Assembly: GCA_964652155.1 (NCBI GenBank)
Contig: CAZZBK010000172.1
Coordinates: 1 to 10,668, forward strand
Direction of reading: 5' to 3'
Source of the DNA: CAZZBK01 sp964652155
Lineage (GTDB): Bacteria; Planctomycetota; Planctomycetia; Pirellulales; PNKZ01
DNA: 10,668 nucleotides
A program made the translations under genes and the position numbers. Below are positions 1-6,317 of this stretch, in pieces (within the stretch, counting starts at the first letter, position 1; each line of letters starts with the position of its first letter). The notes under the pieces were generated by a model. It did not search any database, was not told the DNA's origin, and saw nothing but the letters and a program-made list of their open reading frames with translations.

Positions 1-2
1 TG

Positions 3-1538
3 CTCACCGAACTCACCAACGCCACCACCACCTATTCCGATCAGTCGGCGGCGTTCGGTGCCGCGCCAGCCGGTTCGCTATTGTCGACCGCCGCGAATAG
101 CACACTGACCGGTAACTATAGTTATTACGTCACCTACGCTTCGAGCCCCGGGGGCCCGCCCGTGGGGACCGAGAGCCGTCCCTCGTTGCTGGTGGGCCCC
201 ACGAACGTCGTCGCGGGGCGAATTCAACTCAAGAACATTCCGTCGGTGCCGACCGATCCCAATTTCAATCAGGCGACCACGCCGGGCGTGCGACGCATTT
301 ATCGCAACTCGGCCACCAATCCCGATCAGTTTCATTTCGTCGGCGAAATCACCGACATGAGCACCACGACCTTTACCGACAGCGTGTCGGAAGCGACTTG
401 GGCGACTCGGCCGGCGATCAATTTGAACGGCCCCATCGCGAAAACCAACACCAAGTTGGTCGACTTGCTGCAGCGCGGCGACACGCAAAGCACGCCTCTC
501 TTTACGGTTGGCACGCTCAATTTCACTGGCAAGAAAGGGGGCCGCACGCTCGAAACCAAATCGCTCGCCATTGACGCCAACACGGACGTCAACGACCTCA
601 AAGATTTTTTTAACCAGGCGCTGGGGATTCATCAAGATTCGGGGATTCCGTCCGATATTACGGGCACCCCGCCGGGAAGCAGCGTCTCGGCCGATGGACG
701 TCTTCAGTTGGTAAGCAACAACGGTACCGACAACGCCGTCTCGATCGATACCAGCAGCCTCACGCAAACCATCTCGACCGGGGCGACGACCCAAATCAAC
801 ATGAGCTTCAACCAAACGCAAGTCGCTAAAGGTGGCGGCGCCGTTGCCGACTTCATCGTCTACGACTCGCTGGGCATTCCGATGGGGGTCCGCGTCACCG
901 CTGAACTCGAATCGCGCACCGATACCTCGTCGACCTATCGCTGGTTTGCCGACTCGAAGGACAACGATCCGCTCACCGGGGTCGGCATCGCGGTTGGCAC
1001 TGGCCAAATCACGTTCGACAGCCAGGGGCACATCCTGTCGGTCGACAACAACAGCGTCAGCATCGACCGCAAGACCTTGCCATCGGCCTCGCCAGCCCAG
1101 TTCGATCTCGACTTCACCGGGCTCTCCGGCTTGGCCGCCAATCAGGCCTCGCTCTCGGCCACTGAACAGGATGGTTTCGCCCCGGGCAAGCTCACCAGCT
1201 ACATCATCGGCGAAGATGGCGTCATCAAAGGGGTGTTCGATAACGGCACGCAACGCACACTCGGATCGATTCGGTTGGTGCGCTTTGCCAATCCCGGCGG
1301 GCTCGAACAACGCGGTCACAATCTCTATGCCGCCGGGGTGAATTCCGGACTGCCGGTTGAGGGGGATCCGGCGCAATCCGGTCTGGGGTCGATTGTCGCC
1401 GGTGCCATGGAGTTGTCGAACACCGATATCAGCAAGAGCCTGATTAATCTGATCACGGCGTCGACATCGTATCGCGGCAACGCGCGCGTGATTACTGCCG
1501 CTCAGCAATTACTCGAAGAGTTGCTCAATCTCAGATAG
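3..1538 (+). CDS. flgE: Flagellar hook protein FlgE, 5'-truncated by window edge
   Basis: FlgE polymerises into the extracellular flagellar hook, the joint between basal body and filament. The frame is open from the window edge (511 codons visible), so the N-terminal flagellar rod/hook domain lies upstream; a TTG at 81 is not the real start. The C-terminal 45 residues, with MELSNTDISKSLINLI and SYRGNARVITAAQQLLEEL, are the FlgE/F/G C-terminal domain that forms the inner coiled coil. Before it come the FlgE D2-like region (VYDSLGIPMGV) and the hook signature DGVIKGVFDNGTQ...GSIRLVRFANPGGLEQRG. Visible residues about 37-145 (bases 111-434) form an extra Tyr/Thr-rich beta domain (YYVTYASS, ESRPS, RRIYRN, TTFTDSVS) not found in enterobacterial FlgE. 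The gene ends tail-to-tail with coaB, overlapping it by 8 bp, with no terminator between. The family call is firm; FlgE rather than another hook-type paralogue is very likely. Confidence 0.9.
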   Translation, partial: LTELTNATTTYSDQSAAFGAAPAGSLLSTAANSTLTGNYSYYVTYASSPGGPPVGTESRPSLLVGPTNVVAGRIQLKNIPSVPTDPNFNQATTPGVRRIYRNSATNPDQFHFVGEITDMSTTTFTDSVSEATWATRPAINLNGPIAKTNTKLVDLLQRGDTQSTPLFTVGTLNFTGKKGGRTLETKSLAIDANTDVNDLKDFFNQALGIHQDSGIPSDITGTPPGSSVSADGRLQLVSNNGTDNAVSIDTSSLTQTISTGATTQINMSFNQTQVAKGGGAVADFIVYDSLGIPMGVRVTAELESRTDTSSTYRWFADSKDNDPLTGVGIAVGTGQITFDSQGHILSVDNNSVSIDRKTLPSASPAQFDLDFTGLSGLAANQASLSATEQDGFAPGKLTSYIIGEDGVIKGVFDNGTQRTLGSIRLVRFANPGGLEQRGHNLYAAGVNSGLPVEGDPAQSGLGSIVAGAMELSNTDISKSLINLITASTSYRGNARVITAAQQLLEELLNLR

Positions 1539-2166
1539 GTCCCACGAGCAACCGCGCTTCGATCGTCGCGATGATCTGCCGTGAGACATCGATCTTGGAA
1601 CCCGCGAGCCGGGCGAGGATCTCGCCGCGCGGGTCCATGATCTCGACCTCGGTGTCGATTGCGTGCATGGCGTGTGGGCCATTGAGGACCATCAGGTCGC
1701 AGCATTTCTTTTCGAGCTTGGCCAGGGCCCGCAACCGCACGTCGTCGGTCTCGAGCGCGAAGCCGACGCACCACCGCGTGCCTTTTTTCGCGCCCAGCGT
1801 GGCGACAATATCGGGCGTTTCGATCAGATGCAGTTCCAGCGGCTCTCCGGTCTTGTGAATCTTGTCACTCGCGATGCGGCGCGGCCGGTAATCGCACGGC
1901 GCGGCGACGCCGATCAGCCCATGGCACGCCGAGAACTCCTGCTCGCACGCCGCGAGCATCTCTTCGGTCGAGACGACCCGCACGACGCGCGCCGCGGCCG
2001 GATACTCGACCTCGACCGGTCCGCTGACGAGCACCACCTCGTGGCCGCGGTCGAGCGCCGCCTGGGCGAGGGCGCAGCCCATCCGGCCACTCGAGGCGTT
2101 GGTTAAATACCGCACCGGGTCAAGGTACTGCCGCGTGGGACCCGAGGTGATGAGGATGCGCGCCAT
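1531..2166 (-). CDS. coaB: Phosphopantothenate--cysteine ligase, stand-alone CoaB
   Basis: CoaB couples 4'-phosphopantothenate to cysteine, using a nucleotide triphosphate (CTP in most bacteria), in the second step of coenzyme A synthesis from pantothenate. The 211-residue protein has the ligase signatures: SGPTRQYLDPVRYLTNASSG (8-27), AAPCDYRP (88-95, the AAVADYRP-type motif), KIHK (102-105, the KIKK motif with the catalytic lysine), GFALET (135-140) and the LNGP segment near 161-164. In most bacteria this is the C-terminal half of the bifunctional Dfp/CoaBC protein; here it is a separate gene, in a different frame from coaC and 10 bp downstream of the coaC stop. The ATG at 2166 is chosen because the ligase motif starts immediately. 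I see no good Shine-Dalgarno sequence, so translational coupling to coaC is plausible. Its last 8 bp overlap the end of the convergent flgE. Confidence 0.94.
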   Translation of the reverse strand: MARILITSGPTRQYLDPVRYLTNASSGRMGCALAQAALDRGHEVVLVSGPVEVEYPAAARVVRVVSTEEMLAACEQEFSACHGLIGVAAPCDYRPRRIASDKIHKTGEPLELHLIETPDIVATLGAKKGTRWCVGFALETDDVRLRALAKLEKKCCDLMVLNGPHAMHAIDTEVEIMDPRGEILARLAGSKIDVSRQIIATIEARLLVGPI

Positions 2167-2176
2167 GGCTGGGCCG

Positions 2177-2731
2177 TTACGAGGGGGAGCCCAGTTGTTG
2201 CACGATCGCCGCCTGAATGGTCTCGGGCGAGGCCATGCGGCCCGCGCCGACTTGCCGACAGCTCAGCCAGCCCTCTTCGGGATCGATGATCTGCACGCCG
2301 TCGTGCCGCAGTTGGGCCACATTGCGCTGCACGGCCCCCTTGGCCCACATCTGGGCATTCATTGCCGGGGCGACGAGCACGGGTCCCTCGAACGCCAGGT
2401 ACAACGTGGTGAGCAAGTCGGGGGCGAGTCCCTGGGCGGCCTGCGCGAGCAGATGCGCGGTCGCCGGCGCGATGCACAGCAGCTGCGCCCGCTGCGCGAG
2501 ACCGATATGCGCGCCGAGCGGGAAGTCGTCGTTGTCGAACAGCTCGCTGTACACCTTGCGGCCGGTGAGGGCGGTGAAGGTGGCGGGGCCCACAAAACGC
2601 TGCGCCGCGGCCGTCATGATGACCGTAACCGCCGCGCCGGCCTGCACAAGCTGGCTGACCAGCGCCGCGGTTTTGAAGGCCGCGATGCCGCCGCTGACGC
2701 CGATGATGAGTTCTCGACCCTGGAGGCTCAT
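2177..2731 (-). CDS. coaC: Phosphopantothenoylcysteine decarboxylase, stand-alone CoaC flavoprotein
   Basis: CoaC is the FMN-dependent HFCD-family enzyme that oxidatively decarboxylates phosphopantothenoylcysteine to phosphopantetheine, the step after CoaB. In the 184 residues, GVSGGIAAFK (11-20) is the FMN-binding start, His75 (GAHIGL) is the catalytic histidine, PAMN (122-125) with MW is the conserved substrate motif, and Cys158 in WLSCRQVGAGRM is the active-site cysteine of the clamp. These three residues carry the same numbers as in E. coli Dfp. The protein stops after about the length of the Dfp N-terminal domain; the ligase domain is the next gene, coaB. An intrinsic terminator lies 13-50 bp upstream of the ATG and no Shine-Dalgarno sequence is visible, so expression depends on read-through or on a promoter I cannot see. 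Confidence 0.94.
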   Translation of the reverse strand: MSLQGRELIIGVSGGIAAFKTAALVSQLVQAGAAVTVIMTAAAQRFVGPATFTALTGRKVYSELFDNDDFPLGAHIGLAQRAQLLCIAPATAHLLAQAAQGLAPDLLTTLYLAFEGPVLVAPAMNAQMWAKGAVQRNVAQLRHDGVQIIDPEEGWLSCRQVGAGRMASPETIQAAIVQQLGSPS

Positions 2732-2744
2732 GTCGCAGTCGACC

Positions 2745-2781
2745 CAGAAAAAAGCCCAAGGAGCTGCCGCGTCCTTGGGCT
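2745..2781 (-). terminator. Intrinsic terminator or attenuator between rpoZ and coaC
   Basis: Reading the minus strand, a perfect 10-bp stem (arms 2772-2781 and 2753-2762, agcccaagga/tccttgggct) closes a 9-nt loop and is followed directly by six T (2747-2752). This is a textbook rho-independent terminator for transcripts leaving rpoZ, whose stop codon lies 34 bp upstream. On the plus strand no T-run follows the stem, so it works in one direction. The T-run ends only 15 bp before the coaC ATG, which leaves little room for a separate promoter. It may act as a partial terminator that lowers coaC-coaB expression relative to the upstream genes; that role is inference. Confidence 0.85.
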
Positions 2782-2815
2782 GGAATAACGCTTGTTGCGC
2801 CGAGCGCCCAGGCGT

Positions 2816-3082
2816 TTACAGTTCGTTGAGGTTCAGTTCCGGCGGTCCGCCGCCCGCCTCGGCGCTCTCGCCGGTAACGCGGAGAATGCCCGAGGTGTCG
2901 AGGAAGATTTTGTCTTGTTTGATTTCGGCCAACACGATTTGCATCTTGTCGGTCGTATCGATGTCGATCAGCGGGCGAGCGCCGGCATTGAGGGCGACCA
3001 TCCGTTTTTGAATAAGGGTGGACAGCTTGAAACGGCCGCCAACCTTGTTGACGATCGACTCTTCGCGGAGTTCATCGAGCAT
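2816..3082 (-). CDS. rpoZ: DNA-directed RNA polymerase subunit omega
   Basis: Omega is the small RNA polymerase subunit that binds beta' and helps assemble the core enzyme. The product is 88 residues, close to the family's usual length. It begins MLDELREESIVNKVGGRFKL, followed by STLIQKRMVALNAGARPLI, which fits the omega pattern of an N-terminal helix plus a conserved KR...L..GA.PL segment. The Gly-rich C-terminal end (AEAGGGPPELNLNEL) is variable in the family. It lies directly downstream of gmk (64-bp gap), the conserved gmk-rpoZ arrangement, which supports the call for so short a protein. GGAGA ten bases before the ATG is a reasonable ribosome binding site. A strong terminator follows the gene. 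Confidence 0.92.
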   Translation of the reverse strand: MLDELREESIVNKVGGRFKLSTLIQKRMVALNAGARPLIDIDTTDKMQIVLAEIKQDKIFLDTSGILRVTGESAEAGGGPPELNLNEL

Positions 3083-3146
3083 GCGTGGGTATCTCCTGGT
3101 CGCAAAGCCCCGTCGCCTGTGTGCTGGTCATGACGCTCGTCATGGG

Positions 3147-3716
3147 CTACACATTCGATTCGAGAATGACACAAATTTCGTGGACGGCTTGATCCAGATC
3201 ACGGTTGACGACCCGATAACGGTAACGGTCGGCGAGTAACATTTCGCTCTGGGCGGCAGCCAATCGCCGCTGGAGCGCCTCGGCCGATTCGGTACCCCGC
3301 CCTCGCAAGCGACGCTCCAGTTCTGCGAGCGACTCGGGGAGGATAAAGATCGTCAGCGCGTCGGGATAGGTCTCGAGTACCTGCATGGCACCGTTGACAT
3401 CAATCTCCAAGACTACCCATTTGCCTGCCGCAAGTCTAGGGGCCACTTCGGCTAACAGCGTGCCGTACCAGTCGCCGCGGCCGTAAACCTCGAACGATTC
3501 CAGGAATTCTCCCGCGGCGCGTCGACGCAGAAACTCGTCGCGATCGAGGAAATGGTAATCGCGGCCGTCGACCTCACCCGGCCGGGGGGCGCGGGTCGTT
3601 GCCGACACGCTGGCCACGAGCGGACGCTGGCACCGCTCAAACATGTGCTTGAGTACCGTCGTTTTGCCCGAACCCGAGGGGCCCGAGATGATGACCAACC
3701 GACCGCTGCTGGACAT
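3147..3716 (-). CDS. gmk: Guanylate kinase
   Basis: Guanylate kinase phosphorylates GMP (and dGMP) to the diphosphate using ATP and is essential for GTP synthesis in the cytoplasm. The 189-residue protein has the P-loop GPSGSGKTT (12-20), the GMP-binding SVSATTRAPRPGEVDG (36-51) with DYHF, the Walker-B-like LEIDVNGA (103-110), the lid arginines LRGRGTES (137-144) and the conserved Asn171 near the end. Length and domain order are normal. The GMP-site segment reads YGRGDWYGT where E. coli has FGNYYGT, two residues longer and with Trp in place of the first Tyr; the second Tyr and YGT are kept. It is 17 bp downstream of yicC and upstream of rpoZ, a widely conserved order. The first ATG is taken because the P-loop begins 11 residues later. 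The ribosome binding site is weak. Confidence 0.97.
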   Translation of the reverse strand: MSSSGRLVIISGPSGSGKTTVLKHMFERCQRPLVASVSATTRAPRPGEVDGRDYHFLDRDEFLRRRAAGEFLESFEVYGRGDWYGTLLAEVAPRLAAGKWVVLEIDVNGAMQVLETYPDALTIFILPESLAELERRLRGRGTESAEALQRRLAAAQSEMLLADRYRYRVVNRDLDQAVHEICVILESNV

Positions 3717-3733
3717 GCTCGACTGTCGCGCGT

Positions 3734-4606
3734 TTATTCGATGTTTTGAATTTGTTCTTTGATCCGCTCGATCGCCGCCTTGATGTCGATCACATGGCGC
3801 GAGATCTGCGTATCGTTGGCTTTCGAGCCGATCGTGTTGGCCTCGCGAAACATTTCTTGGGTCAGAAACTCAAGCTTGCGCCCCGAACTCTCCGCCAAGG
3901 CCATGATGTCGTCGAACTGCCGCAGGTGACTGCGCAAACGGACCAACTCTTCCGAGATATCGCTCCGCTCGGTGAACAGGCTCACCTCGCGAACCAGGTC
4001 GGCCACGTTGACCGACACCTGATACTCGGCCAAGATCGGCTGCAATCGCTCCACCAGCCGCGTGCGATACGCCTCAGAGACTTGCGGGGCGCGGGCTTCG
4101 ATGTGCGTCAGCTCGGCCGCGATCGCCTGGCAATTTGCCCGCAGGTCGGCCGCCATCGCCCGACCCTCGTCGGCCCGCATCTTGGCCAGGTTGTCCATCG
4201 CGGCGACAAGCGTTTGCTTGATCAGTGGCCAGTCTTTCTCGGCCTCTTCCGCCGTGGTGGTGTGCTCGGTCACCACCCCCGGCAACATCAACAACCGCTC
4301 CAGCGAGACCGGATCCGGCGCATGCCACTCGCGCGCCAACTCGTCGAGCTGTCGCCGGTAGCTGGTCAGCACGGCCATGTTGATCTGATAGTCATCCGAG
4401 GCTTTGGTGCGATCGACCCGCAGGTCAATTTGCAGCGTGCCGCGGCGAATTTGCGAGCGGATGACGTTCTCGATCTCGGACTCGAGCGCGCTGTATCCGT
4501 CGCCGCATTTGATCGACAGTTTGAAGTAACGGCTGTTGATCGTTCGCAACTCGACGCTCACCGCCACGCCATCGCGGTGCGTGTGAGCCTCGCCGAACCC
4601 GGTCAT
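3734..4606 (-). CDS. yicC: YicC/YloC family endoribonuclease
   Basis: YicC/YloC proteins were long annotated as stress-induced proteins of unknown role; family members have since been characterised as endoribonucleases, and E. coli YicC has been linked to small-RNA turnover. The 290-residue product starts with the invariant MTGFG (MTGFGEA), continues with VELRTINSRYFKL and RGTLQIDLRVDR, and ends with the conserved C-terminal domain (DISEELVRLRSHLRQF, GRKLEFLTQEMFREANTIGSKAND, IKAAIERIKEQIQNIE). Both YicC domains (N-terminal about 1-155, C-terminal about 205-290) are present and intact. The start is placed at the ATG of MTGFG; a GTG four codons upstream is possible but would break the family's normal N-terminus. 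It sits between secG (67 bp) and gmk (17 bp), and yicC-gmk-rpoZ is a conserved string. No clear Shine-Dalgarno sequence is visible. Confidence 0.95.
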   Translation of the reverse strand: MTGFGEAHTHRDGVAVSVELRTINSRYFKLSIKCGDGYSALESEIENVIRSQIRRGTLQIDLRVDRTKASDDYQINMAVLTSYRRQLDELAREWHAPDPVSLERLLMLPGVVTEHTTTAEEAEKDWPLIKQTLVAAMDNLAKMRADEGRAMAADLRANCQAIAAELTHIEARAPQVSEAYRTRLVERLQPILAEYQVSVNVADLVREVSLFTERSDISEELVRLRSHLRQFDDIMALAESSGRKLEFLTQEMFREANTIGSKANDTQISRHVIDIKAAIERIKEQIQNIE

Positions 4607-4673
4607 GCTTAGTAACACGGCGAATGACTCCCCATCACACGGACCGAAACGCGCCCTGCGGCAAACGCCACGC

Positions 4674-5350
4674 TTACTTCTTGTCGTCGGCGGGCTTGTC
4701 AGCCGGTTTCTCGCTGGCCCCCTTGGCGGGTGCGCCCTTTTCGGAACTCTTCTCGACCGGTGCGACCGGAGTCGAGGCCGCCGGGGGCGTCGCAGCCGGA
4801 GTCGAGGCAGCCGGAGCGGAACTCGCCGGGGCTTCACCCGACGGCGCGGCACTCTTGGTGGCCGGGGTTGTCGTCGTGTCGGCAGGCGTCGTCGCCGCCG
4901 GAGTCGTGGTGGTCGNNNNNNNNNNNNNNNNNNNNNNNNNNNNNNNNNNNNNNNNNNNNNNNNNNNNNNNNNNNNNNNNNNNNNNNNNNNNNNNNNNNNN
5001 NNNNNNNNNNNNNNNGTGGTCGCCGGAGTGGTCTTCTCAACGGCAGCCTTGGCGTCGGCGGCCGCCTTGGCCGCCTGCTTGCGACCTTCCTCGCCCAGGC
5101 TCGAGTCGAAGGCGTCCGGGTTGCCTGAGCCCGACACGCGAATCGCGGCGATCGACAGCAAAATCCAGATCGCGGCGACCACGATCGTGATACGGGTGAA
5201 CAAATCGCCCGCCTTGGTGCCAAAGGCGCTCTGGCCACCCATGCCGCCGAGCGCGCCGGCCAAGCCGCCGCCCCGTCCGCGCTGCACGAGCACGACCAGG
5301 ATCAAGAACAATGCCGTGATCGACATTACCACCATCAACAACGTTTCCAT
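4674..5350 (-). CDS. secG: Protein-export translocase subunit SecG with long Ala/Pro/Thr tail, interrupted by N gap
   Basis: SecG is the small accessory subunit of the SecYEG channel in the inner membrane. Residues 1-73 are a complete SecG: TM1 about 3-22, the cytoplasmic signature QRGRGGGLAGALGGMGGQSA followed by FGTKAGDLFTR, and TM2 about 52-71. A tail follows: a Lys/Ala-rich predicted helix (GRKQAAKAAADAKAAVEK, about 89-106) and then Thr/Pro/Ala repeats broken by 100 N. Beyond the gap, one frame alone continues this composition (TTTTPAATTPADTTTTPATK) and ends in a charged Lys/Asp/Glu segment, PADKPADDKK, at the TAA at 4674-4676. The drawn 100-N length is out of frame; the true gap must be 2 modulo 3. 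The ATG at 5350 has GAGG five bases upstream. An upstream in-frame ATG at 5386 lies inside tpiA and is rejected. tpiA-secG adjacency is common in bacteria. Confidence 0.9.
4916..5015. other. Assembly gap (100 N) inside the secG tail
   Basis: Exactly 100 consecutive N, the conventional size for a scaffold join of unknown length. It falls in the Thr/Pro/Ala-coding repeat of secG, the kind of sequence that breaks assemblies. The 7 bases before the gap (4909-4915) and the 7 after it (5016-5022) are both gtggtcg. Merging the two sides on that overlap gives an uninterrupted secG of 189 codons plus stop. Confidence 0.97.
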
Positions 5351-5360
5351 GACATCCTCA

Positions 5361-6122
5361 TTAGGTGCGGGGCGCGCCCGCTGCAATGCCGAGAAAATCA
5401 GCCGCCTTCAGACTAGCGCCCCCGACCAGGGCACCGTCGATGTCGCTCTGCGAGAGCAACTCGGCCGCATTACTAGGTTTAACACTGCCGCCGTACTGGA
5501 TGCGAACCGCAGCGGCGACCGAAGCATTGTACTGACTACTGAGCAGTTTGCGAAGATCGTGGTGGACTTCCTGAGCCTGCTCGGGCGAGGCCACCTTGCC
5601 GGTCCCAATGGCCCAAACCGGCTCGTAGGCCAGCACCAACCGCGCCGCCTGTTCGGCCGAGATCCCAGCCAACGAGCCCCGGAATTGCCGCTCGATCACC
5701 GCGGCGGTTTGGCCCGACTCACGCTCGGCGAGCAGTTCCCCCACGCAGACAATCGGCGTGAGCCCGGCCTGAAGGGCCGCATGGACCTTTTTGTTGATTT
5801 CGGCGTCGGTCTCCTTCAGCAGCACGCGGCGCTCGCTGTGCCCCAGGATCACGTAGCGGCAGCCGACGTCGAGCAGCATCGCCGTGCTCAACTCGCCTGT
5901 GAAGGCCCCGTTAGCCTCGTGATAGACGTTCTGGGCACCCAAGCTCACCTTACTCCCCTGGAGCGCCTGGCCAACGCTGTCGAGGTAGACGCTCGGCGGG
6001 CAGACGACCAATTCGACTGCCGCGACCCCGTCGGCCCCTTTGGCCACTTCGGCCGCCAAGGCCAACGCCTCGGCCCGCGAGGTGTTCATCTTCCAATTGC
6101 CGGCGATGATGTAACGTCGCAT
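5361..6122 (-). CDS. tpiA: Triosephosphate isomerase
   Basis: The enzyme interconverts dihydroxyacetone phosphate and glyceraldehyde 3-phosphate in glycolysis and gluconeogenesis. The 253-residue TIM barrel is complete: substrate-binding Asn9 and Lys11 in GNWKMN, catalytic His95 in ILGHSERR, catalytic Glu167 in AYEPVWAIGTGK with the flexible loop 6 directly after it, and the phosphate-binding YGGSV (210-214) and GALVGGASL (230-238). Length and spacing are typical of the bacterial enzyme. It appears to be the first gene of the minus-strand housekeeping run, with secG starting 10 bp downstream and its ribosome binding site in that gap. The ATG at 6122 has GGAG ten bases upstream. I see no convincing sigma-70 promoter in the AT-richer 55 bp upstream; a weak TTAACT/TTATTC pair with a 16-bp spacer is the best match. 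Confidence 0.98.
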   Translation of the reverse strand: MRRYIIAGNWKMNTSRAEALALAAEVAKGADGVAAVELVVCPPSVYLDSVGQALQGSKVSLGAQNVYHEANGAFTGELSTAMLLDVGCRYVILGHSERRVLLKETDAEINKKVHAALQAGLTPIVCVGELLAERESGQTAAVIERQFRGSLAGISAEQAARLVLAYEPVWAIGTGKVASPEQAQEVHHDLRKLLSSQYNASVAAAVRIQYGGSVKPSNAAELLSQSDIDGALVGGASLKAADFLGIAAGAPRT

Positions 6123-6178
6123 GAGGGAACAGCTCCACGGTGCGAATAAGGTGAATAGCCGTTTGAGTTAAGAGCCTA

Positions 6179-6224
6179 TCCTAAGACCGACGGGGACGGT
6201 CCCCCTCGCATTTCGGTTTTAGGA
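6179..6224. repeat. Composite palindrome with GGGGACGGTCCCC core, REP-like
   Basis: An outer stem pairs 6179-6190 (tcctaagaccga) with 6213-6224 (tcggttttagga): 12 bp with one G-T wobble. Inside it a smaller hairpin pairs 6192-6196 with 6200-6204 (gggga/tcccc, loop cgg). Neither strand has a T-run after the structure, so it is not a canonical intrinsic terminator, although it sits where the minus-strand transcript of the cytochrome gene should end. GGGGAC-N-GTCCCC cores are reminiscent of REP elements mobilised by RAYT (Y1 transposase-related) proteins; that link is inference. No RAYT gene is in the window. Confidence 0.6.
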
Positions 6225-6260
6225 ATTAGACTCGAAGGCGGCTAGTATGACCGGTCCCAA

Positions 6261-6317
6261 GGGCGTTTGGGAAGGGGGAGGGAGAAAGGATGAGGGATGA
6301 GGGATGAGGGATGAGGG
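6261..6317 (+). repeat. G-rich tract with four GATGAGG heptamers and two potential G-quadruplexes
   Basis: Four exact tandem copies of GATGAGG occupy 6289-6316. They place GGG at 6294, 6301, 6308 and 6315 with 4-nt ATGA loops, a canonical G3-N4 quadruplex pattern. Just before them, 6261-6282 holds GGG-N5-GGG-N2-GGGGG-N1-GGG, a second canonical pattern. The G-rich strand is the plus strand, the template strand for the cytochrome gene whose stop codon is about 40 bp away. The sequence is directly visible; quadruplex formation and any effect on transcription are not shown. Confidence 0.8.

Noticed and set aside
78..1508. 476-codon open frame on the minus strand opposite flgE
   Set aside because: It is the mirror of a clear FlgE coding sequence, Arg-rich, without family motifs; long antisense frames are expected in high-GC genes.
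2099..3011. Plus-strand open frames across coaC and rpoZ
   Set aside because: They are shadows of coaC, coaB and rpoZ, all of which have intact catalytic or family motifs on the minus strand.
3129..3144. catgac/gtcatg hairpin after gmk
   Set aside because: Only 6 bp, no T-run, and rpoZ follows closely; too weak to call.
3734..5386. Single open frame suggesting a SecG-YicC fusion protein
   Set aside because: It exists only because the 100 N are read in the wrong frame; the true frames give a separate SecG stop at 4674 and a YicC start at 4606.
6289..6317. Heptamer array as a CRISPR
   Set aside because: Units are 7 bp and directly adjacent with no spacers.
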